From Rhynchosporium graminicola (lineage: Eukaryota > Ascomycota > Leotiomycetes > Helotiales > Ploettnerulaceae), in assembly GCA_900074885.1 (NCBI GenBank), contig FJUW01000028.1:498637-562636 (forward strand): 64,000 nt of DNA. The letters are read 5' to 3'. How positions within the stretch are numbered: the stretch's first letter is position 1; every line of letters begins with the position of its first letter. A program made the translations under genes and the position numbers. The notes beneath the pieces are model-generated. The model was not told the origin of the DNA. It was given only the letters and a program-made list of their open reading frames with translations, and did not search any database. Positions 1-12,699 of the stretch are shown here, piece after piece.

Positions 1-947
1 GAGGTTGTCATCTTGTACTAGATTCACAATCTTATAATAAAGTGGGTATCGCGATCTCTTAAACATTCCAGACCTGAGAGCAAGTACAATAAGCCTACAG
101 CTTCTGTAGACTCCATGCACCCAAAATCCCCAGGTACGGCGCTAGCAAAGGGACATGAGGTCGCAAGGGGACAACCGCCAAATCCAGGGCTGCGCGAACT
201 TGTTCCCTTATTGGCCAAGCCACCTGCCACGTTGCAGCGTGCAGTAGCTAGCAGCCGAGCCCAAGCAGCCGTTGGGTCGAAAAATAATGTATGTGATGCA
301 CGCGCCAAAGCAGGCATGTTCTCCTACTGGTTCTTCGAAGGTTGAACTACTTTCCCATCGATAAATATCGCTGTGGAAATAGAAGGAATATCTCCCTGTC
401 CTACCACTAATATTGAAGAAGGAAAAAGCTCATGGCCTACTGTGATTTGCAGCAAGCTAGGGCCCAGGAGAACGAGGAGAAGTACAAACGCACGTCATGT
501 ACCACGCATATAGCTTGGATACTTGTTTCTGATATGAGTTCGTAGATCATAGTCATCGGATCCTAATGATACCCAAGCTGATATATTTCCTCATGTTCTG
601 TATCCTTTTCCAATTCCCAGTACAAGTGGACCTATCGCAGGTCTACTGCCAGAGCCTCCAAATCGCTGCACGCTCAACCGCTTGCCAGAAAAACTTGAAA
701 GAAGACATAGAAACACACTGAAATGCTAGGGATATGCAGATGCGATGAATCCCACGATCGCAAATACAAAGAATGTAAGGTCCAGGATTATTGATCGGCA
801 GCCTGATTAAACAGTAGAACGCCTCTGAGAACACAGTAAGAGATTCGTCATCATTGTCATTCCATTGATGTCCGCAGGCAAATTTCCTCCTCTTGCTTTC
901 CATACCCGCTCACGCACTCATCCTTCATCAAAGCATCACCAATCAAC
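1..947. other. Intergenic, no supported gene
   Basis: Only short open frames without recognisable motifs occur here. The stretch lies downstream of the 3' end of the minus-strand dioxygenase gene, so its right part probably holds that gene's 3' UTR. I see no RNA gene or repeat. Confidence 0.5.
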
Positions 948-2188
948 TCAAAGTTTCCTTTTCTTATCCATCTTTGCCTCAGTACAAACATCCCCCAGTA
1001 TTCCCTTTGTCACCAATTTCTCATCCACAATCTCATTATTAAGATGCATCATCGTCTTGATCTCAAAATCTAGAAATCTCTTGATGGACTCCACATCCGT
1101 GGAACCAGCTTTCATAGACTCGCGCACATTCTTCAGCATGTGACGAATGCGCGATTCGGCATTTTCCAAATTGTATTCGATCGTCTGGCCGTACAAGTCT
1201 GAGAGGTTGGAGATAGGTCGAACAGTGTTGAGAACGGTGTCGTCGCGGATTCGTGCCGAACGTGGCCGAAATGATGTAACCATCGTGATGCGTTCTTGGC
1301 CACCAAAAGCGCTCAGGGCTTGGTGATCGATGTAACGGCCTTGGAGAACTACTGCGCAACCCTGGAGAATGTGTCAGCTCGGTTGGGGTTATGGGAGATA
1401 AGTCTGAGAGTTAAATTACCTTTGATGGGCCGCGGACCTTCCTGATGTCTCCGAAACCTGTTCGTAAAGCAGTCTCGCCGCCGACCATACCGGTGGTATC
1501 GCTCATCATGAGCACACAAACAAAAGGATAGCTGTCTCGGTGCCAGCCGACAATGGCTCCCCCGTCTTCCTCGTCACCCAAATCCTTATGATCCTTCTTG
1601 TCACCTGGAATCGATAGGTTGACGTGACCAATCTCATAATCAATCACTGGAACTAGGTCAACACCTGCAATCTTTGAGATGATGGCGAGTGTCTCCGGGT
1701 GTTTCCATGCTTCAAAAACAAACTTGCCGTGTCTAACAGATTAGCAGATGAAATCGTACTTGCATACTAGGGCTGACTTACTTGGGGGCATAACCACGAA
1801 TCTGCCTCGGCGCAATATCCGATGTGTAGCTGTATTTCTCGAGAACTTCGGGATCGAGTATCTCGCTTCTCATTATGTCGATGGCTTCTTCGCTAAACAA
1901 GTGAAATGGATCCGATACTGCAACTGGTGAAACGCCAGAGTCGGCAGAAAATCCCAGATCCTCCATGGTATGGATGTGTTTGGGTTCCTCGAATGCTAAG
2001 TGATCGAAAGGTCTGAACAATTTGCCGATAGCAGGAGAGGCATTATCGGTCGCGAGGTACTTCTCAAAGGAGCGTTTGAGTGATGCCTGAGTCTCTCTTG
2101 GAGACGGGAGAATTTTGGGCGGGCTAGCGATTTGGAAATATGGGACATCTGGAGTACCAGGTGGTACGTAGACGTCGGAGGTAGCCAT
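948..2188 (-). CDS. Fe(II)/2-oxoglutarate dioxygenase-like protein
   Basis: Three exons, join(948..1361,1420..1732,1782..2188) on the minus strand, give 377 aa. Both introns are GT-AG and keep frame. The protein has the layout of a non-haem iron 2-oxoglutarate oxygenase: H200-x-D202 (context GWHRDSYPF), a distal H253 (RYIDH) and R264 eleven residues later (QERIT), the usual spacing for the third iron ligand and the 2OG-carboxylate arginine. ATG at 2188 is chosen because an in-frame GTG further upstream is not a normal fungal start. A possible 5'-UTR intron donor lies near 2450 on the same strand. Many fungal homologues of this type are uncharacterised; the substrate is unknown. No biosynthetic partners lie nearby. 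The family assignment is inferred from the ligand triad. Confidence 0.75.
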
Positions 2189-5100
2189 TTTTTCGTATAA
2201 AATCCTTCCCGTTTGAGGTATCTGGCAAGGACTGTCAGAGAGATCTTTCAAGCGATACTTATGATCCAATGACAGCTCAATGATCGAGGATGCGAACACA
2301 ATACAGTCTCTTGATCATATTCGCCAAAAGTTCCTCCAAACTTCTGTCAGAAGAATAGATGGATTTGAGAAGATCGTAGACGTAAAAAGACCCCTCGATG
2401 AATCGACATAAACCGCGAAGAAGTATAGGAATATGAAGGCTACTCACGGGCAGTTCTGACGATAGACGTTGTAGAGAAAATAGATGGGGATGTGTTTACG
2501 ATGTAATGGATCTTTGGATAGGTGTAATGACTTGACGTTTGTTTATGATATGTGTTGAGGGTGGCGTCCAAGCTCTCTTATAACTAAAGGGGCTCCTTGA
2601 ACAGCGGTAGCAATCTTCCTTTCCCGTCTATTGCAGTGCTTGGTTCGTCGCCGCGAGCACACCAATATGGCAATGCGCTACCGGTGGACCAGCCGTGTAT
2701 ATCTTACCTTCCTTGAAGCTTTGATCCCGCCCGCCCTTGTTCATTTCCTCCACACCTTCCTTGCAGCCAGTATCCAGATCCAAAACCGATAATCTGTCAA
2801 GCTGTGGAGAGCGACTCATGATACTTTGCGCGGGAATCCAAGAAAATCACCTTATCGTTTCACAAGCCAGTCGAGGCTTCTGGCCGTCAGACAGACGTGC
2901 ATGGCCGGTCAGAGGAAGACGTGGTCTGTCTGTAGCACTAGCATAACGTGAACACATGGGTTTGCATGCGATGACAGGACAAATGCATGGAAACGCTTTC
3001 TCGAAATGGATAAGGATCAGAAGAGGCCATCTAGACTTGGCCGAGAAGAACGAAAACATTCAGTGCCTGCAGACATCCATACCAATCGGGGCAGCCGGCA
3101 GAGATCAGACCTCGCCATGGATGCACGAGGGGTATCCTCGACAAGACATTCGCACATGTCATCAACAGAACTCGTAAACATTGTGTGGATATTACCAACT
3201 TAATCAGTCGGGTGGCAATGGTGGAGACGAGGGAGAACAAAAGTGGAGGGACATTGAGATAGATGTGGAGGGCTAAGAAGCATCACACGCTGGCCAGAGC
3301 GGGGAGATTTCAGAGCTGGATGGTTTGACCCGATTTGGAAGACAAAACGACATGCACCGCTCAGTTCAAAGCCGCTATCGTGACAAGCCGTCTAGAAGCT
3401 GTACTGGTCGCCGTTAACGGATGCAGGCCAAAGTATGATCATAGCTGACTCGACGGTCAACAGACATGGAAAAGAGGCCACTCATAAGAGTTACACGAAT
3501 CTATGCGACCGCATCCTATTCCACCAAACAGCTGTAATCGGGCAGCTATGAACGGTCACTACCTTGGCTGGACGTATGGGCAGCACTGCAAGCCGAGGAA
3601 TGATGTAGCACAAGACAATGAGAATATCCAAGGGGTCAGAGGGTTCAGTCGTCGTTTCTTGAGCTGCCAGGCAACATAAAGCAAGACAAGGATGGATGGC
3701 AACCTTCAGCATCGATGCCAGATATCTGAATACGGAAGTTACCACCAGGCTTTTCCTAATACCTCACTATCGTGGTCAAGTTGATGTCGTCAAGCCAATG
3801 GTTGAATAACTGTCTCCAATTAAGCTTTCCAGTCTGCCCAGCACTTCTGTACTTGGGTAGGTAACGACGTGAATCAAGGACACAAAATGAGGTTCGGATG
3901 AAAAGCTAAAAGGATGAGCCGATGCCGATAGGAGCGCTAGTTCCGGTACTGCAGACCAACACCAGCCTTGCCGATATGATCCCGCAATGCCAAGACTCGG
4001 CTAGTTTGAGCAGTGGTAGTGCAAGTGCAGTTCACCTTCAGAAGTCTACTATTACATTTCGCCGCATCATACCAGGACCCCAGCTTTTTCCTACTCCAAA
4101 GCACTTGTTATGTCATCCGAAGACAAGAAAGATAACGCGGGAGATCCGTGGAACTCCAAGACAAGCGAGAAGTTTAATCGGTACTTGCATCTGTTTGGTC
4201 CTTTGTCAAGTGCTCAACTTCCCTTCTGGGATATCTGGGGCATAGCTCGAACTCGTGGAGGGTGAGCTCAGCTGATATATTTGACCAGTAAATTGCCTGG
4301 AGAATATCTTGATCCATGTCAGGAGGCGGCATCAAGAAGTTTGAAATGCCTGCATCGCAATGGTGGGGATAGAGAGATGTGTACAGATTATTTCCAGTGG
4401 GTGCTCCGTCCTGTTGCGTGTTCCGTACCATACGGCCTTTCCCTTCTGAAGGTGTAAGACATTCTTGTGGCTTTCATTGGTGTAATGCTTGATGAATAGA
4501 TTACATCAACTGACGATTGATACAGAGCATACCGAGACTGCAAACAGCAATGGGTAGGTTCACGACTCCCTTGCCTCGTCTTGTGTTCACAAGTGGCGAA
4601 TTCATCTGTATCTTCACTGTAGTAGTGCCGGTCGCACTGGAGCTTATCCTCCTTAAACTCCGAGGAAGTTTTTGTTCAATCTAGAGTTCCAACCTCATGG
4701 TATACACCACTGACGCGTTGATAGCAAACTGCGAGGAAAGAAGCGAAGTTGAAGGAAGGAAAATCATGGTTTTAGTAAGAGTGTAGGAGGGGCGTGGAGA
4801 TTTGAAGTCTGAATGTAAAATAAGCTGGAATTAATGTATGATATGAACGAGATCATCCTGTGGTACTCTACCTAGTGATCAGAGGCGGCAATATGAAGAA
4901 GCATGTGCGCCGTTGAAGCCACAGTGTACTACATCTCTTCTCTCTTGAATTCAACTTTGCCTGTGAATCGCTTCGGATCAGAACTTTGGAGGCCAATTTG
5001 TTCCGGATCTATCAGGTCAGATGAGAAAAAACGGTCTGTGAGCCATGGGAATACCAAAATCCACTGACGGACATTTTTGTTGTTCAAGAGTCAAGATCGT

Positions 5101-5305
5101 CTCGCTTCGGCTAGACAGGAGCGAGTCCGGCAGGCCCACGCCAAAAATTTGGCTCTGCAATACAGCACCGCATCATTTCCTGGCACAACCGCAACTCCCA
5201 CATTCCAGACATCCTGAGCCGCAAGCGGAAGAATTATTGTCAACACACAGGAGCCGCATGAGGTAATATCCAAAAACGAAATCCCGATTCGGCGTGTGCT
5301 TCAAA
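2189..5305. other. Long intergenic region, no clear gene
   Basis: About 3.1 kb between divergent genes. Open frames are short and lack recognisable domains. One minus-strand frame at 4174-4431 faintly resembles the middle of a fungal transcription-factor domain and is treated as a possible relic in the findings. The right end must hold the promoter of the Mdm20 gene starting at 5306. Confidence 0.45.
4174..4431 (-). pseudogene. Possible relic of a fungal transcription-factor domain
   Basis: The minus frame carries an [21 protein letters not shown] stretch followed by a YP pair. This loosely matches the IYWS-x-KSE-x-EL-x-EL pattern of the Zn2Cys6-factor middle homology domain. No zinc cluster, flanking exons or good splice sites were found, so if real it is a fragment. 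It may equally be chance. Confidence 0.15.
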
Positions 5306-8300
5306 ATGGACCAACTTCAAGATCGGGCAGATGCTCAAATATGGAACGCAATTGAAGGAAAGAATCTCAAGCAAGCCTTGAAGCTCGTTGATAAGCGTCT
5401 TACTAAGAAGCATACATCCTATCATGAGGTGAGTTGAACAGAGTACGCAGCAAGAGCGCACATGCTTTCGATTCTCGAATTTTGAAAATATCACTCACGT
5501 GACCAGTATCAACTTCTACATCGATTTGACTAACCATATACGCAGGCCCTCAAAATCTACATCCGTGCTCTCTCGCCTCAGTCAACTGAGAAATCCGCTG
5601 TACTAGTATACTTAGAAGAGCTGGCAGAGAAGAAGACAGCGCTGTCCGAGCTGGTGGTGGCTGAGTTGTATGACGATGCCTTGAACGAAGTTCTCCCAGA
5701 AACACAAGAACACTGGGCTAGGATAATTGGGGAGCTAAGATGGCAGTGCGTCAAGGCGGCACCGAAAAATGAAGATACGGGTCTGAAATGTTTTCAAGCA
5801 TGTCTTGCAAGAAACGATTTAGATCATGCTCGGCAGGCAAGTCAGCCCAATGTCAAATGATAGATCTGCTCTGGCTTCGTCTATCACATGGCTACACTAT
5901 AGAGACTTACACTGACATTTTCGATAGATTGCTAACAGCCTTGAGAAAGCGTTCCCCAAAAATCACGCGTATATCTTTTGGAATATATCTACCATGTTTC
6001 TATTTTCGGTAATTGCCCCACTCTGAAGAATCGCTTTGGACCTGCTGACGGACTCAGATGTCTCCTAATTGTCCAGAAATACAAAAGAAGATTTGGGGTG
6101 GACTGGCCCTGGGTCAAATTGGCAAGCTTGCAATAGCCACGAAACAAGCCACTGTAAGTTTTCTTTCAAGTTAATACGTCCGCCCAATGGCGAATTGACA
6201 GCCTACCAGGATCAGAAGCAACTTCCGATCAGGTCGATACAGTCTCCTCAAGAGTTGTTACTGCTACACAGGGTCACAAAGGCGTACGGCAAGGTAGAAC
6301 ATAGCCTGGAATACTTACAAGATCCGTTGCTCGGACCCGACTCAGCTGCAGCAAAGGGCGAGTGGGAGTTGTGGCGGATGAAGCTTGACTCGCTACAAAA
6401 AGCGAAAGAATGGGATACAGTTTTTGAGACTACTGAGTCGCTTCTCCTGAGAGCACGTACACTAAATGAATCATCTCAATATGCTGAAGCTCGGCTGAGT
6501 GATTGGATTGTTTGGACTGCATTCATTCGATCAGCAACCGAGCAAAACAAACCCGAGTAAGTCAAAACAAGCCATAAGCTATATCAGATGATCCAATAGT
6601 ATTTACAGGCTCTGGAATCGAGTGCGGGCGGAAGTCGAAGCTCACCTGGACCCTACCTGTAATATTGATAAAAGCTGGAAGAGGAACGCTTCGTTAGCTT
6701 TGGTAAAGCTAGCTTTTGAAAGATCTGGCAGCACTTCGATTGTTTCGAAAGATGAAACCCTTCCTTACCGCGTCACTGTCATCATTACGTACTTGAATCA
6801 GTACGCCAACGCAAGTACTGCATATAACGATCTCAGACCTTTTGTGGGACAATTGAGTCAGGATGAACGGAAGCAGCTTCAAGATATATTAGACAAGAAG
6901 GTCGATGCTCAAAGCGTGAGTACTTTCCTATTTTTGCCTAATCCGGATCTATGATCCTGCCAGCACCATGCTGACCAACTTTTGAGCTTTCAACCATCAG
7001 CCATATCACCGAAGCTATAAATCACTCGAAACTGCAGTACCTCCTCAGATGCTCTCTACCAGAATATGAGCGTCGCCAAAGTCCCGCGAAGAGGAGTGCA
7101 CAAGACGAGTTCAAATGTGTTTCATGTTCCAAACCTTGCGGAATCACCTGCAAGTATTGCTTAACGAGGACCGCAGAAAAGTCCATAAAATTCTACCGAT
7201 TAGCAGCGAGTGACGACAAACTCGTAGCTGATCTCCCTTCAACGGATCGACACCCAGCAGACGACTTCGCCGTTCTAGCAGCCATGTGTTTGATAAAACT
7301 CGCGTTAGCAGAAGCCAGCCATACGAATGAGCCTCTCAAGAGCAGCAAAACGAGCTATTTGCTACAAGCTGTGGTGCTACTCGAAGTTGCTTCTGTGCCC
7401 TCGCGATCCAACTTCCAGATCTCGTTGATGCTAATCAGGCTGTATCGCTATCTCGGGTGTGGATCCTTAGCTATGCGAGCTTTTGAAAGACTTGGTACCA
7501 AGCAAGTCCAGCTCGATACTTTGTCTTACGTCTTGTTTGATAGAATATCAACTTTCCATCCTCATCATTTCGCACAGCTGCCGAATGGCTCGGACAAGAC
7601 GCGAAAACCGATAGAGCAGATGCAGAAACAGCGGAAGATGTATCATTGGGCCAGGGAACATGCCATCAAGAACATCTGGCTTTCTTTCAAGCACAGTAGT
7701 TACAACTCGGTATTTGAGATTAGAGAAGTTCAGGATAATCTGTCCCGAAGCTTGGCGAGAGTTATGTCTTTTGTGGAGAGTACTAGAATTGCGAGATTGG
7801 TGGAGCCCAAGAGACCATTATCTGAGGTATTGCAGGAGTTTGACATTCTTGGTAAGTTGAGCAATCAATTTCGATTCTTGTATTGTCTATACTGACTTCA
7901 TGAAGCACCGAATGCTGAGCTCTCTGAGGATTCATTCGTCGATACCAACGACTACGAAACATTCCCGAACTATGAAAGCTCGACAGGGCCACGCTTTGAA
8001 GAGCTCAGCAGAGTCGAATCTAGTCCAACAGTAACTACCTAACCCTTCAACTCTCCCTCTATTGCTGGACTGACACATACACCGCACAGGAAACCCGCTA
8101 CAGACAGAACCTCATCGCGCAGAAGATACTTCTCATCATCGACCCAACAACGCCTACCGGGGGCGAAGCCCTTACGCTCCAACAATGGCTGTCACAGTAC
8201 CTCAACAGCCAGAAACATTCACCACTACCACAATCCTCAAACTCCAGATCCTTCGTCCCCACTGAGCCAGAAATACTCGCCCAAGCAACGTACAACTCTA

Positions 8301-8854
8301 TAGCTCGGATTATCCACCACGCTTGCTCCCCAGAACTACGTACCGAGCCCGATCTTGAAGATAAAGTTGCTGGGTATACTCAGGACCTAGTCGCTAGTCT
8401 TGAAAAACACGTGGCTGTGATTGAGAGCATGGAAGGTCTAGTGCCGGCGTTTGCAGATAAGTTGCACGCCTTGTATACAGCCCATGAAGTCGGTAGTGCT
8501 GTGGCAAACTTCGCTGGATACTTGGCAAGAAGAGGAACGGATGTATTCGAGCAGTATCGACAAGAAGAGTATTTTCCCAGGGAGAAGATTGTGCAGCTTG
8601 GTGAGAAATTGCTGGATGGTGTGGCTAAGCAGGGTATGGAGGTCAAGAGGGGTATGGATGAAGGAGGTTGGATCGACAAGGTTTTGGAGCATGTGTTGCC
8701 GGAAGAGAGTGACGGAGTTGGAGATCGGATTGTGGGTGTGCTCAGGGAGCTGCTGGATGAGGGCTTCATGGAGCAATGGGCTGGTGAGGTTGCGGACAGC
8801 TGGAATGATTCAACCACGGGGTTAGGACTTCTGAAAGGTCCAGCTAAGGCATAG
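5306..8854 (+). CDS. mdm20: N-terminal acetyltransferase B auxiliary subunit (Mdm20/Naa25)
   Basis: Nine exons, join(5306..5428,5546..5836,5928..6008,6058..6153,6210..6556,6609..6915,7038..7851,7906..8030,8090..8854), give 982 aa, in the usual size range for fungal Mdm20. The N-terminus (WNAIEGKNLKQALKLVDKRL, then ALKIYIRALS) is the TPR-like helical start typical of Naa25. The protein would be the ribosome-linked, non-catalytic partner of Nat3 in NatB, which acetylates Met-Asp/Glu/Asn/Gln N-termini; yeast Mdm20 supports actin cables and mitochondrial inheritance. Intron 2 is a GC-AG intron (CAG/GCAAGT at 5837) and is required to keep frame. Exon 7 encodes a Cys cluster, C442-x2-C445-x3-C449-x3-C453-x2-C456, which could bind zinc. 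Nat3 is not in the window. Family assignment is from recognised sequence; the zinc site is inference. Confidence 0.85.
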
Positions 8855-9432
8855 GTAGATTTCAAGGTGATTCAGGAGTTGGATGAGCCTGCCTTTTGCG
8901 CCTCATTTGCACGGAACAGGGATGACGATCTTGATCTCAATGTCAAGCTATAAATTTTGCATTTCAAGGATCTCTGCAGATCTGTTGTGGCGTAGAATGC
9001 GTGATGATAGATGCTACCTAAATAGTCATCTGGCATACTCGATTTCCTCCACCCGATCCGCTGCTCTGTCAGAATATAGTCTCCTTTTGAGGACTCTGAA
9101 AACCGGACATGAAGTCGTAGTCAAGCCATTCTCAAAACAATACATCGACATCCTTGATGGTTCTGAGGAGTGTTGAAAAGAATCTTACAGAATGGACTAG
9201 GGTAGGTGTGATACAGAACACAAATGTCCGTGCAGGCTTGCTGCAAGAATTAGCACGGACACCCTCAGCCTATGATGAGATACAATCATGCTGGCGGACT
9301 GCTTTCGGAAGCTGATCTATGACTGTTCCTGTATATCCTTTTTACCGAAACTCCTGCTCACCAGTTTCTCCTTCTTTCAAAAGTCATGATCACGAAGCGG
9401 CGCAAAATCAAACTCTATTGCAATATCTCCGA
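8855..9432. other. Short intergenic region between convergent genes
   Basis: Holds the 3' flanks of the plus-strand Mdm20 gene and the minus-strand Ilm1 gene. Short frames only, nothing recognisable. Confidence 0.5.
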
Positions 9433-10069
9433 TCACATCATATCCTCCTCCGCGGCTCTCCTTTGCTGGATCCTCAGCACCATATCCCTCCTTTCCTCCC
9501 TCAAGGTAACAAATACCCAAAACCAGGTAATCATCTCAACAAAAGCCCATGTGAACAGGACCCTGTTCTTCAGCCCCTCACCCCATGAGCTCGGCTGGTA
9601 GGTGCTGTTTGTGTAAAGTCCGGAGACGCTGGAGAAGACGTAGGAGTAGAGTGTTATACAGAAGAAGAGGATGAGGCGGACGGGTGCTATAGGCGGATTA
9701 GCTCGCGTGATATTGGTAGGCTTCATTAGGAAGATGACAAACCTTGTGATCCCCAGTGATGCTGCGAAATCTCTTCAGGCATGGAGATAGATACTAAATC
9801 GGTGATTCCTACAACAAAGAGTACAGCTGCTAGGAAAGCTAGTGGTGGAGACTGAGTCTCGAAAGAGCGCGCATTTGGCTGCGGATTTGATTAGTTTTAC
9901 TTTATGAACCCGGAGATAGGAGTTTATTTACCAGTCCCATGGCCTCCCCTATTATAAACACGAGTGTCTGATCTGCTATGGCATTGGGATTTGTGAGAAA
10001 AAAGAAAGCCAGTGTGATGTGAAATAAGGAGAGAGATGTTATAATCGTTGCGCCTGAGATGATCGCCAT
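9433..10069 (-). CDS. ilm1: Ilm1-like membrane protein
   Basis: Three exons, join(9433..9686,9743..9878,9932..10069) on minus, give 175 aa. The ATG at 10069 opens MAIISGATI, followed by hydrophobic segments around residues 7-27 (FHITLAFFFL), 57-73 (LAFLAAVLFVVGI), 95-110 (LILFFCITLYSYVFS) and 130-150 (FTWAFVEMITWFWVFV). The conserved tail WGEGLKNRVLFTWAFVEM is typical of the fungal Ilm1 family. Yeast ILM1 was named for increased loss of mitochondrial DNA; the protein lies in the ER membrane and its biochemical role is unresolved. The C-terminus ends in a charged Arg/Glu helix. The gene is divergent from the GGTase-I beta gene, start-to-start distance about 300 bp. I am fairly sure of the family and not of function. 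Confidence 0.8.
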
Positions 10070-10368
10070 GTTGACGATTGGTAATTTCAAAGTTTTGAAC
10101 AGTTTCTAGGGCGTATATCTTGTGGGTCTCTTGTGGGAATTATGGGATCGTGGAAAGAGGGTTGAGTAAGTCATTCTTCAGTCTTCGTACCTAAATATCG
10201 AGTGGAGGCGTGAGATAGGTTAAACGTTTATCCGGAGACATAAGATCATCGGTCCAGGCTCGAGCTTCGAGCTACCCAAGTATTTCTAGCTTCCATTACC
10301 CCTCCACAAGCTTTGTGCCTTCAACTAGGAACCGAAACCCTGGTCAACGCCAACTCTATTGTCTCGAA
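10070..10368. promoter_or_regulatory. Shared divergent promoter, Ilm1 / GGTase-I beta
   Basis: Just 299 bp separate the start codons of two divergent genes, so both promoters must overlap or abut here. I see no convincing TATA box. The coupling is positional inference only. Confidence 0.5.
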
Positions 10369-11913
10369 ATGGCAGGGCGGATATTGGAGAAGGAAAAACA
10401 CATCAAGTATTGGCAACGATGTCTCAAATCTCTCCTACCAACCGGTTACACGAGCACAGATTCGTCGCGAATGACACTGGCGTTCTTCATACTATCTGCA
10501 CTGGACTTGTTAGATGTCGGTCCCTCGACCTTTCCTGAGCAAGACTCTACCAGAATACGAGAATGGATTTTGAAGTGCCAGCATCCGAACGGTGGGTTCT
10601 GCGGGTCTCCCAACCATCGATTTCCAGATCGGTATTATGTTGATGTCGGTAGCGGGATCCAGCAGATGGACCCGGCGAACCTGCCAGCTACTTTCTTTGC
10701 TTTGTTGAGCCTGAGCTTCGTTGGTGGATTGGACAGAGTGGATCGGAATAAGTGTCTGAGCTGGCTGAAGACCCTGCAGAGGTCGGATGGGAGTTTTGGA
10801 GAATTGACTACGCAGGATGGTGTTATTGAAGGCGGCAGAGATATGCGGTATTGTCAAACTGCTGTGGCTGTCAGATGGATGCTGGGGGACAGCGATGAAA
10901 GTATAGAGGACGATATAGACATTGAGGGTCTGGTGAACTATGTTCGAGCTGGACAGGTACATTGAAGGAGATCGCTCATGGAAGTTTAAAGGCTGATTCC
11001 TCCTCAGACTTACGATGGTGGGTTTTCAGAATCATCTGAGCATGAAGCACATGGTATGAACTAGCCAGTGGATGTTATGTTGCTCGCTAAAATTCTTGCA
11101 GCGGGGTACACATATTGTGCCATCGCAGCTCTATCGTTTATCGACCGTCTTCCCAATACATCGTCACAATCCTCTTCCAATTGGGGCCAAGATTCGGAGC
11201 CTGGACTCACAAATCGTTCTGCGACCATCGGATGGCTAGTATCAAGGCAGGTTGTATATACAGACGACGATGAGGAAGATGACGAGGACGAAGATAAAGA
11301 GGCGCAGAAATCCACTATTAAGCTTGCTGGTGTATATAAGGATGATCCTCCAGTCATGACTCCAGATGATGGTGAGTTTATCGGACTTAACGGTCGCTGT
11401 AACAAGCCCGTTGATACTTGCTATTCCTTCTGGGTTGCTGCGTCGCTTAGTGTAAGTAATCAACCATGTAAATTCTGTAAAGCTACTACTGACCATGTCA
11501 ACTACAGCTGCTAGGTCAGAATGAAACGCGCCTCTTAAACATTGAGGCCATTCGTCGATTTTTATTTGAACAGACCCAACATTCCATCGGTGGGTTCGGT
11601 AAAACACCTGGACAACCGCCAGGTCATTGCCCGTAGCATTACTATTACAGGACTTTACTAATGATGGCCAGATATTTACCATTCCTATCTGGGTCTTGCA
11701 GCTCTGGCAATCATGAAAGAGTCAGGTCTTAAATCACTCGATCCGGCACTCTGTATCAGTATGCAGCAGAAAGAGACTATTGAGCAGTTCCGGAAGGCTG
11801 CGGTTGTGCCGACCAGGACCTATTGGAGGCATGGATATTGTTTCTCAATCCGGGAGGACGATCCCGATTTCGAGAGGGTCATGGCTTGCAGCCAGGAACC
11901 CCAGCATTTTTGA
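10369..11913 (+). CDS. cdc43: Geranylgeranyltransferase type I, beta subunit
   Basis: Five exons, join(10369..10956,11008..11053,11102..11451,11508..11622,11672..11913), give 446 aa. This is the catalytic, zinc-binding subunit that, with the shared alpha subunit Ram2, attaches geranylgeranyl to CaaL proteins such as Rho1 and Cdc42. Prenyltransferase repeats are visible: CQHPNGGFCGSP, LQRSDGSFGE, YDGGFSE and SIGGFGKTPG. Zinc ligands fit D and C of VDTCYSFW and H of DIYHSYLGL. A 25-residue acidic insertion (DDDEEDDEDED, about 11261-11300) sits between repeats and is probably a disordered loop. A GTG frame extends upstream to 10315, but ATG at 10369 (MAGRILEKEKH) is the better start. FTase or Rab-GGTase beta subunits are the alternatives; the sequence matches GGTase-I best. 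Confidence 0.85.
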
Positions 11914-12699
11914 ACGAGATAGCGGATGTACAATCCGAAATCGGATCTTTGGACTGGATCCGACCATGTATCTGTAGATAGCTCGAAGCGCTAGGACACA
12001 AGATAGATCCCAGTGGAGCTTTAATATGGCTAGATGCCGGCCGTTCATGCCAGCTTGTACTTCTCGTGGAACCGGATGGGCGACGAGGGGATGAGATCTG
12101 CCGGCTAGGTGAAAAGCCTTCTAGGACATTGGAGACTACGAGAGGCTTGAGACTTCGACGTACCTCTCAAACGTGTGCTGCCTCTCGTGCGAAGGCACAG
12201 GTCGATGCAGCTCCTGAATTTCCAAATACGTGTACCAATTCTAACCTGCCAATATTTCAAAACGAAGCGATCCTGATTCCGGTTGGTTAACATATCAACA
12301 TTTCTTCTCGGTTTTGTTTACATAGGTACCTTACCTACCTAAGAAAAATTGACGATGTATTGGCGAGCAGAGATCGGTTGACGTCAAACAGCAATGCAGG
12401 TAATTAGCCCGCACATTGTGCTGCACCTGAGCACCGCTCCTGTGGAACAGCGGATTTCTAAAGTGAAAAACTATATTTGTAGAATCTTTGTATGCCCAAT
12501 ATGCAACGTCTAAGGGGTTTTGCTGACTTCGTCACATCCTATTCTCATGGCGCCACTGACGGTGATCTTGTCCAACCTAGGGATAGCCGAGCTTCAACTC
12601 ATCGGAGAACCTCGACCTTGACCGACCTCATAGCTTCCTATTCCATGGATATACCTCTTCATCCTTTCTAAATATCTGTGCACTCTCCAGTCGCCCACA
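11914..12699. other. Intergenic, promoter side of peptidase gene
   Basis: No supported gene. A short pyrimidine-rich CTTACCTACCTAAG motif lies near 12330; similar CCTA arrays recur in other intergenic stretches of this window. Confidence 0.45.
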
